A stretch of 64,000 nucleotides of DNA from Owenia fusiformis (taxonomy: Eukaryota > Annelida > Polychaeta > Sabellida > Oweniidae): the NCBI GenBank assembly GCA_903813345.2, contig CAIIXF020000003.1, forward strand, positions 23,825,248-23,889,247. Reading direction: 5' to 3'. How positions within the stretch are numbered: the first letter of the stretch is position 1; every line of letters starts with the position of its first letter. Position numbers and translations under genes: made by a program. Below, one piece after another: positions 34,901 to 40,200 of the stretch. A model generated the notes under the pieces. That model had not been told where the DNA came from, ran no database searches, and worked only from the letters and a program-made list of their open reading frames with translations.

Positions 34901-35165
34901 CCCGCGATGTAGTAATCAGTAAATGATTGAATCGTGTACTATGATGATGATGATGAAATTTTGGGGATTTTCTTCATCTGCCCGCCGCAGTGTATATACC
35001 GAGACACTGCATGGGAGTTCGGTTCAAGTTCTCTTGAAATAATATTCTACGAAAATTTACTCACCGTTCAATCTCCAGCGCTGCAACCTTTCGTTTCTCA
35101 TAGAGTTTGTCGTTCAGAGAACGGACACATGATGGGGTCAACGGACTGAAATCTTTCTCATTCAT
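7983..35165 (-). CDS. VAC14: VAC14, scaffold of the PIKfyve/FIG4 complex (17 exons, complete)
   Basis: VAC14 is the HEAT-repeat scaffold that holds PIKfyve and FIG4 together on endosomal/vacuolar membranes to control PI(3,5)P2. Coding exons (high to low): 35165-35065, 31095-30945, 30481-30314, 29884-29822, 28973-28866, 27923-27814, 19794-19688, 15563-15426, 14857-14638, 14061-13938, 12059-11994, 11251-11028, 10591-10414, 10087-9969, 9539-9460, 8896-8737, 8127-7983. They join in frame to 2262 nt, 753 aa plus stop; human VAC14 is 782 aa. Diagnostic segments: [108 protein letters not shown]. Residues ~336-388 (exon 9) are a Ser/Asn/Asp-rich linker, as expected between the HEAT halves. Exons 8 and 14 use unusual GTATCC donors, supported by frame and homology. 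The protein ends ..FENN, lacking a PDZ ligand such as human ..VVL. Confidence 0.95.
8228..8355. mobile_element. ~125-bp MITE (copy 1 of 2)
   Basis: Inverted ends AACAGAAACTT..AAGTTAAGAATTCATAA and ATTCGTAACTTTACAAAGTTTCTGTTA lie in VAC14 intron 16. A second copy of the same element, including the central ACAACAATTGA, is at 41403-41528. Confidence 0.65.
9030..9148. mobile_element. 119-bp MITE with perfect 37-bp terminal inverted repeats
   Basis: Arms 9030-9066 and 9112-9148 are exact inverted copies starting TACCAGGTAAATC, with only ~45 bp between them. The element is flanked by TA as in Tc1/mariner-derived MITEs. It sits in VAC14 intron 15 and has no coding capacity. Confidence 0.8.
9247..9330 (-). 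pseudogene. Duplicated 3' end and donor of VAC14 exon 15
   Basis: This block repeats 9407-9480 with a few substitutions. The original holds the last ~20 nt of exon 15 (ATATTCACAT) and its GTAAGTGG donor. In transcription order the copy lies downstream, inside intron 15, and keeps an intact GTAAGTGG, so it is a decoy donor without an acceptor of its own. Confidence 0.7.
10135..10315. mobile_element. MITE of the GCCC(G/A)TAGCCAGG family (copy 1)
   Basis: Starts GGCCCATAGCCAGGATT and carries GGGGGGTTCACT, TTTGGTCCAAAAATGACC and an AACTGCATGATTTTGA segment. Related copies are at 14110-14310 and 36272-36440. It is non-coding and lies in VAC14 intron 13. Confidence 0.6.
11241..11528 (-). repeat. 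Nine perfect 32-bp tandem copies containing the VAC14 exon 12 acceptor
   Basis: Unit starts are 11241, 11273, 11305, 11337, 11369, 11401, 11433, 11465 and 11497; all nine units appear identical. Read on the minus strand each unit contains TTATTACAG followed by GTGGTACTATTAG. That is the exon 12 acceptor plus the first exon bases (VVLL). The first unit overlaps the real splice junction at 11251/11252; the other eight lie upstream in the pre-mRNA. Use of any upstream copy adds 32 nt, shifts frame, and soon meets an in-frame TAG. Confidence 0.95.
12255..13822. repeat. ~160-bp tandem array plus ACGG/CAGA microsatellite and hairpin; pearl-like element
   Basis: About six or seven ~160 bp units (GACAAGACTTTACAGACAAG, CCAAAATGGCTGCC, CCCTGAAAATTTGAAATTGA) run from about 12300 to 13230. 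Diverged sequence with related motifs (AAAATGGCTGACATG, CCCTGAAAATTTGAAGG) follows, then an ACGG/ACAG tetranucleotide tract (about 13708-13775). The end is GACAATATGGCCCCAC with a short hairpin and GGGACATAA. A similar CAATATGTCCCCACC occurs at the left edge. The organisation parallels the array at 5205-6950 and the pearl/CvA family. It occupies VAC14 intron 10. Confidence 0.6.
14110..14310. mobile_element. MITE of the GCCC(G/A)TAGCCAGG family (copy 2)
   Basis: Shares GGGGGGTTCAAATTTGACA, TTTTGGCCCAAAAATTAC and AACTGCATGATTGTGA with the copy at 10135-10315, and ends near CTATGGGCCTGC. It is more diverged and non-coding. Confidence 0.55.
14396..14578. mobile_element. hAT-like MITE, CAGTGATCTCCC ends (copy 1)
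   Basis: The left end CAGTGATCTCCC and right end GGGAGATCACTT are inverted. A second element with the same ends is at 43231-43437. The CAGTG start fits hAT termini, but I did not find a convincing 8-bp target duplication. Confidence 0.5.
15072..15306. mobile_element. Foldback element, ~60-bp arms
   Basis: Arms 15072-15131 and about 15247-15306 share ATTCTTTCGTTTTxGACAAACCTCC in inverted orientation and enclose ~115 bp. It lies in VAC14 intron 8. Confidence 0.6.
15621..16012. mobile_element. Foldback element beside VAC14 exon 8, ~115-bp arms
   Basis: Arms 15621-15738 and 15895-16012 are inverted copies (CATGCAGTATGGCAAGTGAT, TCTTTCACCATGAG, GGTATAAATACAGT) around a ~155 bp centre. It lies just upstream, in transcription order, of VAC14 exon 8 and directly abuts a duplicated fragment of that exon. 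Confidence 0.75.
16013..16083 (-). pseudogene. Broken duplicate of the 5' part of VAC14 exon 8
   Basis: About 71 bp repeat exon 8 from its acceptor (here CACTTAGTAG) through the codons for [15 protein letters not shown] with several substitutions, then stop at the foldback arm. In the exon 8 frame the copy reads DPLIQ then TGA, so inclusion would truncate VAC14. It precedes the real exon 8 in the transcript. Confidence 0.75.
16131..16425. repeat. ~75-bp tandem repeat, four copies
   Basis: TTGAATTCTGGGT begins near 16133, 16207, 16283 and 16354, each followed by CTTGTGCCATTCCAATGGTA and ATGCATTTAGGTCACATT. The last copy is shortened. It lies in VAC14 intron 7, upstream of the nested protease gene. 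Confidence 0.85.
16787..18849 (+). CDS. Secreted VWC / TSP1 / trypsin-like serine protease / TSP1 protein, nested in VAC14 intron 7
   Basis: Two exons, 16787-17258 and 17729-18849, join in frame (CTA G|GG CCA) to 530 aa. Order: signal peptide (1-~18); Cys-rich region (~29-104); VWC-like module beginning [13 protein letters not shown] (~106-155); TSP1-like domain beginning [10 protein letters not shown] (~158-202), with Phe where Trp is usual; trypsin domain from ~222; C-terminal TSP1 ([19 protein letters not shown]..). The catalytic triad is intact: His260 (TAAHC), Asp316 (DNDIAIL) and Ser422 (GDSGGP). Asp416, six residues before the serine, predicts trypsin-like cleavage after Lys/Arg. The activation site is odd: ITGG follows Ala-Ile, not Arg/Lys; the nearest basic pair (VRR) is seven residues upstream. 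The gene is antisense to VAC14 and has its own splice sites. It may act in secretion or immunity; orthology and substrate are unknown. Confidence 0.85.
19081..19152 (-). mobile_element. tRNA-derived SINE head
   Basis: On the minus strand the block reads ATATCAGTGGTAGAGCAATC (A-box-like) and, ~30 nt later, TTGGTTCAGTCCCC (B-box-like). Spacing is as in a tRNA, but no acceptor stem can be closed, so it is a tRNA-derived retroposon rather than a tRNA gene. Confidence 0.6.
19121..19392. repeat. 68-bp tandem repeat, four copies, each with a SINE A-box region
   Basis: TTCCGGAT/TTCCGAAT starts at 19123, 19191, 19259 and 19327, an exact 68-bp period. Variant pairs (GATT/GATC, CTAATTACTTAAG/CTCATTACTT) alternate, implying amplification of a 136-bp dimer. 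Each unit contains the inverted A-box part of the SINE at 19081-19152. Confidence 0.85.
21245..22205. repeat. 22-bp minisatellite, about 43 copies
   Basis: The unit is CATATCAGTGTATGTATCCAGA with variants; AGACA and AGTCA forms often alternate, giving a 44-bp pattern. Because 22 is not a multiple of 3 and the unit has no plus-strand stop, all three plus frames stay open. They encode the same 22-residue motif built on HISVYVS / YQCMYPD. The array is in VAC14 intron 6 and antisense to it. The long ORFs here are treated as a by-product. Confidence 0.95.
22241..25835. other. Part of VAC14 intron 6, no gene recognised
   Basis: AT-rich non-coding sequence. The only clear structure is the hairpin element at 24689-24850 and a short hairpin around 24411-24461 (TTGGTCTATATT.. 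inverted). Confidence 0.6.
24689..24850. mobile_element. 162-bp near-perfect foldback
   Basis: The sequence is almost one continuous imperfect palindrome centred near TTGCTACGCAA (about 24770). Arms share AAGACC(T/G)xGATTCTATGATTTATGGC and ATATATG..ATTTTATTCTGT inverted. It lacks a real loop, as in some hairpin MITEs. Confidence 0.75.
25836..26975 (+). mobile_element. 5'-truncated non-LTR retrotransposon, ORF2 C-terminus
   Basis: One reading frame runs 25838-26761, broken by a single TGA at 26375-26377. It starts in the region after the reverse transcriptase palm ([15 protein letters not shown]) and ends with [18 protein letters not shown] and a CCHC-type finger (CKLC..H..C). The catalytic palm is absent, consistent with 5' truncation at insertion. 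A 3' tail follows with CACCCGAAAGGGATTTTTAG and AATAAAGCATTG. The clade was not settled. It lies sense-opposite within VAC14 intron 6. Confidence 0.8.
27103..27520 (+). mobile_element. ~400-bp dispersed element, copy 1
   Basis: Begins CAGATGCGAGTAGGTAGTTA and shares CACCACCAGGTGGCTC, GATAGCATGGCGGGTATAG and further blocks with 31513-31935 in the same orientation. Copy 2 ends in TCTACTCGCAC, a rough inverse of the start, suggesting a DNA transposon with short inverted ends. No ORF. Confidence 0.7.
27968..28684. mobile_element. Foldback Tc1/mariner-like element with ~220-bp arms
   Basis: It starts TACAGGGTGGTCCAAAAAA and ends TTTTTTGGACCACCCTTA, TA-flanked. Inverted homology reaches inward to about 28185 and from about 28455 (ACACGCCTGATTATGGATGG against its complement). 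No transposase is recognisable. It is inserted in VAC14 intron 5, very close to exon 6. Confidence 0.75.
31258..31335 (+). mobile_element. tRNA-derived SINE head
   Basis: TATGGCTTAGCAGTAGGGC resembles a tRNA A box and GGGTGTGATTCCCG a B box, ~35 nt apart. There is no closed acceptor stem. A block further 3' (31443-31505) recurs inverted at 32088-32143. Confidence 0.55.
31513..31935 (+). mobile_element. ~400-bp dispersed element, copy 2
   Basis: Near-colinear with 27103-27520, including GATGCGAGTAGGTAGTTACC, GGGGTCTATGG and CAAATATGACATCAC. It sits between the inverted copies 31443-31505 and 32088-32143 in VAC14 intron 1. Confidence 0.7.
32513..32570. repeat. Hairpin with perfect 24-bp stem and 10-nt loop
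   Basis: Arms 32513-32536 and 32547-32570 are exact complements (CGATAGAAAAGTAGAAC..), separated by TGATCAGCTT. It is in VAC14 intron 1. It could be a hairpin MITE remnant or a small-RNA-like fold. Confidence 0.8.
33544..33556 (+). promoter_or_regulatory. Perfect three-unit heat-shock element within MITE copy 1
   Basis: GAACATTCATGAA fits nGAAnnTTCnnGAAn exactly. In copy 2 the middle unit is changed (TTC to TAC). Function is inferred only; roughly one such match is expected by chance in a few windows of this size. Confidence 0.35.
33631..34953 (+). mobile_element. 5'-truncated CR1/L2/Jockey-type LINE inserted into the MITE
   Basis: The frame begins within the reverse transcriptase ([29 protein letters not shown]). 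It contains [11 protein letters not shown] and the catalytic FADD box (33986-33997), then [14 protein letters not shown] and [10 protein letters not shown]. One TAA (34598-34600) interrupts it before the C-terminal [13 protein letters not shown], ending near 34816. No endonuclease remains. The 3' end is a GAT trinucleotide run. AAATTT-like bases at both junctions fit a short target duplication. Confidence 0.85.
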
Positions 35166-35573
35166 TGCTTAGTAATGCTCCTATAATGATATTTGTAGAA
35201 AAAGTTAATATTTTTATTTTCATTTTCTAAACCGGAAACAAAAGTTACTTCCGTAGAGGATTGTGGTATCGCTACGGTAATTCATTAACAAAAATTCAGT
35301 TGTAGTACTTAAAACACTTAGGTAGATAACAATCCATTTTGATACTCAACTTTTTGGCAATTGAAAGTCCCTGCCTGCATTTAGTAGTTATATATTGTCC
35401 TGTGCATAATTTTGAAACTTTATCCTAATTTTTTCACAAACCTTTTGTTGATTCTGCAATGGTATCCAATTTGTAAACAGCGTCATGGGCAATGGGCATT
35501 CAACTGGTTGAATGGTCAAAGGACAAAAACCACAATAGAATTTACCCAGTAGATATTATATTCTCAGTTGTGC

Positions 35574-35608
35574 CAGAGACATATAAACATGTTTTATATG
35601 TCTCTGGT
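35574..35608. repeat. Hairpin with ~15-bp perfect stem
   Basis: CCAGAGACATATAAA pairs with TTTATATGTCTCTGG across a five-base loop. It could equally be a small MITE remnant. Confidence 0.7.
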
Positions 35609-35654
35609 TGGGCCCTTTTGCCACTCTAGTATAAACACCCCATGCAGACAGATT

Positions 35655-36090
35655 GCCTAAAATTACACTCGTATGATGAAAGACTCAACATCGGAAACTA
35701 AAAACATTTTGTCACCAATGTATTAAATTATTTTTACTGTGGTGAATTACAATCGCATTAATTTGTAAAAGTATGAGAATAGCATGACGTTCTGATATTC
35801 CAAGGTGACTTATTCAAGGTGATAAAGTAACACATTACTTATGTCATAAGTTGGAATAAAAGTTGTCTTTCAAATATTAAATGTATGACATATATGAGAC
35901 CAATTTTGATGCTACCAGGGGGAATTTGACCTGCAAGCCATATATAGTTAAATCAGTCACCGCCATCATTTTCAAGCGAGTTACCTTAGAATATCAGAAG
36001 GTCATGTTATTCTCATACTAAATAATTTGCTTCATTCTAGTTTCCTGTTGGATGTTGAGTCTTTCATCATACAAATGTAATTTAAGCGAT
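35655..36090. mobile_element. Foldback element between VAC14 and HSF
   Basis: Left-arm blocks (GTATGATGAAAGACTCAACA, GTATGAGAATAGCATGAC, CTGATATTCCAAGGT) recur inverted and in reverse order up to 36090. Arms are ~130-150 bp and diverged by small indels. Confidence 0.7.
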
Positions 36091-36271
36091 TTACAGATTT
36101 ACATGGGGTTTATAAAGCAATGTTTTTCATTTATATATGTTTCGGCCAAGAATACATTTAATTTCTCTATATTTGCCGCCGCGGTCCATCATCATTTAAT
36201 ATTCAACATACAACATGACCAGTATTGACTTTAGATGAATAGATCTAGTTCAAAATTGTAAGGACTATGTT

Positions 36272-36440
36272 AGGCATGCCCGTAGCCAGGGGGGTCGAGG
36301 ATTTTTTCACAATCCTGACACTTTTCAAGTGATTTTGGCCATTTTTGGGTCAAAGCTGTCATAAGTGAACCCCCTTGGAATTTTTCAAAAGTACCCCCCC
36401 CCCGTCCCTTTGGAAAATCCCTGCTACGGGCCTGCTAGAT
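36272..36440. mobile_element. MITE of the GCCC(G/A)TAGCCAGG family (copy 3)
   Basis: Left end GGCATGCCCGTAGCCAGG and right end CTACGGGCCTGCTA are inverted. The body shares GATTTTGGCCATTTTTGGGT with copies 1 and 2 on the opposite strand. Confidence 0.65.
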
Positions 36441-36658
36441 CTTAATTAACTACATGTACCTGGGATTATGAATGTTCATGTTAGGATGATCCTAAATTAT
36501 ACTAAAATAATTTTATCACAGTACTGATGACGATCACTGAACTATGATGGAAGAATACTTCGATAGAAAGGTATTTTGGTAAACACCTTTCATTTTGCGC
36601 ATGCCTGAAATCTCCTCTGAAAGTGAACCGAATCAGTTGTAGATTGTTACTCGCAGAT

Positions 36659-37079
36659 GGACTCCCATGCAGTGTCTTGGTATAGACACTGCGTCGGGCA
36701 GATGAAGAAAATCGCCAAAATTTGGTGAAAATAGTTCCCCTTTTCATCATATATGTGGTCAATTTTCACACAACTTATAAAATATGTATTCGTGTATGTT
36801 CCACAATCATTATTTTATCAAAATATTTCAAAATTATTGAAATATGAGAAGAAATCACCGTGGAGTAAAAGTTGTGTTGATAATAGTTTACTGCACGTGT
36901 TCTTTATTAGTTACTAGTTAATACGCGCAATTCAACCAATGAAATTGTCTAAATTTTACAATCATGCGACCTGAGCATGGGACTAGAACCAATCACGTCA
37001 GTTGTTTATAACTAAGTTGCCATGCTTACGGTGAGATACCTGCCCGCCGCAGTGATGTAAATCACTGCACGGGAGTTTG
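36659..37079. mobile_element. Mutator-like MITE (copy 2), uninterrupted
   Basis: Full-length ~421 bp copy flanked by the 10-bp direct repeat ACTCGCAGAT (36649-36658 and 37080-37089). Ends are GGACTCCCATGCAGTGTC and, inverted, AAACTCCCGTGCAGTGAT; both termini fold on themselves. Orientation is opposite to copy 1, so the pair brackets VAC14 exon 1. It ends ~160 bp before the HSF start codon. Confidence 0.85.
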
Positions 37080-37208
37080 ACTCGCAGATTGACATTACTC
37101 ATTAGGATTTGGTGGTGAGATACCTCGTGGCATGTGCTTTGCGCATGCGTACTGATGAACCAGCCATTATTTTCATTTTTGCTGAAACATTTCAAAATTC
37201 TGTGATTT

Positions 37209-37250
37209 ATGACGCATATTTGGACTTTGCGTGTACAATATGTATTCTAA
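37209..37250 (+). promoter_or_regulatory. uORF overlapping the HSF start codon
   Basis: ATG at 37209 opens a 13-codon frame ending with TAA at 37248-37250, ten bases past the HSF ATG (37240) and out of frame with it. If the transcript starts upstream of 37209, initiation here would compete with HSF. The transcription start is unknown. Confidence 0.4.
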
Positions 37251-40200
37251 CAATGAACAAGGAGGTTCACAAGTACCGGCCTTCCTCACAAAGCTCTGGA
37301 AGCTGGTGGAAGATCCTTCAACGAACGACCTGATATGTTGGGATTCGGTGAGTGAAAAATACGGAGTGGCTCCAGGACCGACAAATGTCGGTACTGGAGA
37401 CTGTCCAGGGGTATTTGCTGGGGTACCAACAATTGTCGGCACTCTATCGTCAACTAGTAGTGCCAGATAGAGAACCGACAATTGTCGGTACGCAAGTGGC
37501 TGCTACGTGTTTTTGCTAGAGAGCCGACAATTTTATAAATAAATTCACTACTTTTACTTTTAGAAATGACCTCAGCACTGGTAGCCTAGTGGTTAGCGAG
37601 CGCGACTCGAACACACTTTGTCCCGAGTTCGAATCCTGGCAAGACCTACTTTTTTCTTTTGAGGGGGGGGGCATAGTGCTTCTTTTGCAGTATGGAATCG
37701 TACAGGCATTAACTTGTAGTGAGCCATGATTTATTTCGACAAAAACTGATTCAACTTCCATCAAAATTGTCCTACAAGCTTCAATTAAAAAACATTTTAA
37801 AGCTCTTTTCTTGTTCTATCTTATGGGTCAATATATACAGTTAGGGGAGGGGATGCTTTCGCCCCCGTCGCTCTCTACCCTTACTACGCCATGGCATGGC
37901 ACAGGAGAAATATCTCATTTGGAATATATCACTGTTTACTTTGCGTTTGGAAGCTCTCTCATGCGAGATGGAATCGTGGCCATTAAGGGAGCCAAATGCA
38001 ACTTCCATCAAAAATTGTGGTATAAGGTATGAGTACCATAATCCAACACCAAATTCGAAAATTCATAACAATACTTTGCACATATGGCGTTCGTGACCAA
38101 CTATGAAACGCTTACCCCCCATAGTGTTATATATCAAAATGCACCTGTCCATATAGGGTTTCGATTGACCTACATCAAATTATAGGGAGTCAGGTTACTT
38201 TTTGAGATATCAGCGTCCGTTTATTGTAACTCGCGTCTGCTACCACTTCCTCAATTCTGATATGACGGGCAAACGCGTAGTAAACATGCTCACGTTCGGA
38301 ACTATTTTGACCTACATCGCTATTTTCGTAATTCAAATGAAAGTTGAACTCCTCTTTATTTTGACACCAAATAGTGGCATATTAGGTACCCTAGAAAGAG
38401 AAGCCAACTATGGGTTATTTAGAACGATACCACAGGTTTTTAAATGGACTATATAGGGGTTATACCTTTTGGCGGATGGATATGGAACCTCATACCATGG
38501 CTTCAAATAAAAAACATTCTAGCTATTTTCTTCTATCTAATGGGTAGCAAACGCCCCTTTCTACGCCTGATCGGCTCAGGAGAAATATCCTGTCTGTTTA
38601 GAGCCGTTTACTCTGCATTAATAGCTCTCTAACCTCTTACTTGTTCATGTTTTTTATTGGGCCTTTCAACGTTTACTACCATTCCCTGTTCCCGGGCTAC
38701 CATTTTTTGACTGGGTTTGGTAATCCCCGGGTAACCGGGGCTAATGCCCTCCCCGGGTTTTGTACTTGTTCCCAAAATATCCCAGAGGTGGCGTTAACGC
38801 AATTTTTTACGTTTTTTACTCACATTTTTGCAACTCTGACGCAAATATTCATTGTCTACCGAGTCTTTCTGACGCACGTTTGTTTCACATGCAAAATCCC
38901 CGCTTGGTACTTGGTTAAATTGATCCCTATACGTGAAAATACGTGATTGATCAAATTTATAATTTTGCTAATTCCGGAAATCTAACATTTCGTTCAGCGC
39001 AATCGAGCCTCCTTCCTACCGATCATTTTCTTATTTCGGTATTTCATATAATTTTTAAAGCCCTGTGATTCAGATTCAATGATAAACTTGAAAACATTGA
39101 TCGATCCCTCGATTTGTTTATCTCGTGTGCTAGGGGGCGTATCAAAAATGCAATAAAACGAACATAACATTGAACAATAATTTATTAATTTCATACTCCC
39201 TTCTAAGGATTTTAGTGATCGTATATTTATCTAAATTACCGCATAAAATCTTTCCTTGAATGTTCACACGCTAGATTTACGAACCTTTAGTTTCCTTCGC
39301 AAGTTCGCAAAATTCCTTCGCTAAGTTAGCAAGTTTCCTTGAGCCGTCCCCTTCATCAGCATGCGCAGATGTAATGCGCAGTAGGTTTATCAATGGTGCT
39401 CACAGTGACCGATCTATCGTAAGTTTTCACCAAGTATTTTCAATTAACTCCCTCAAGTTAAGATCTTCGATTCACTAGATCTGAAGCTGATCCTATGAAG
39501 ATAGATAATGGGCACATGAAAATCCAGTCAATCGCACATTAAGGGGGGTAATGATGATAAATTAGGTATGAAAACAAATCTACTTTCGGTTTCATTTTAT
39601 AATTACAAGATTCTACCGTATTCAATTTAAAGGATGATGCCCAGTATTGTGGTCGGACTTATATTGCCGTTTTAGACTTTGGAATGATTGCAAAAATGTT
39701 GAATTTCAACATGAAACGCTTTGACCCCAATTTGTGTAACTCCACACAGGGAGAAACTCCTCTCCCACTCCATTCACACCCATGACTCGCTGGACCAGAT
39801 AATCAGATGATTAATAGTGACATTTTTCTTGCAATTGCCTAATTAATTAATTGTTAGTTGTTAATGTGCTATAAGAGTACAATAAAAGGTATGCACAAAA
39901 TCAAAAAATAGATTTTGTATGTGGTTTCTACATTTTGTATGCATTTTTACTCAAGAAAAACACTTATAGCTTTGACTCAACTTTTTTTCTTGTGACTCAC
40001 TTTTTTGAAACTACCTGAGTCATGATGACTCACAAAAATATATGCCTACCGCCACCGCTGTATCCGTATGATATCTGAAATATCCCCCCGCGCACTGCGC
40101 ATGCGCCAGAAAATTCGAAAATCAATATTTGTCGGTCCTCTAGCGTGTAAACACAGCATATCTCCCGTACCGACAATTTATTTGTCGGTCCTCTAGCGTG

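Larger units (their letters stand above)
33264..35021. mobile_element. Mutator-like MITE (copy 1), split by a LINE insertion, in VAC14 intron 1
   Basis: Ends GAACTCCCGTGCAGTGATAT and (inverted) GAACTCCCATGCAGTGTCT are terminal repeats that continue to CGGCGGGCAG. A 9-bp direct repeat GTTCAAGTT flanks the element (33255-33263 and 35022-35030). The body 33264-33630 plus about 34954-35021 equals copy 2 (36659-37079) read inverted. A 9-10 bp target duplication with long termini points to a MULE-type MITE. Its right end is only 34 bp from the exon 1 donor. Confidence 0.8.
35166..37239. promoter_or_regulatory. Divergent VAC14/HSF intergenic region, built largely of transposons
   Basis: The two start codons lie ~2.07 kb apart, head to head. 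The spacer contains a perfect-stem hairpin (35574-35608), a foldback element (about 35655-36090), a MITE (36272-36440) and an inverted MULE-type MITE (36659-37079). The HSF-proximal ~150 bp is not repeat-derived and holds GCGCATGCGT (37141-37150), a near match to the NRF-1 site. No TATA box was chosen for either gene. Promoter positions are inferred from gene starts only. Confidence 0.5.

Noticed and set aside
37231-37470. HSF reading frame running past 37347 without splicing
   Set aside because: The conserved DNA-binding domain stops at a GTGAGT donor and resumes exactly in frame at 44813; the read-through is intronic palindrome sequence.
37572-37652. Functional tRNA gene
   Set aside because: A and B boxes are good, but the acceptor stem does not pair and the sequence runs on like a SINE.
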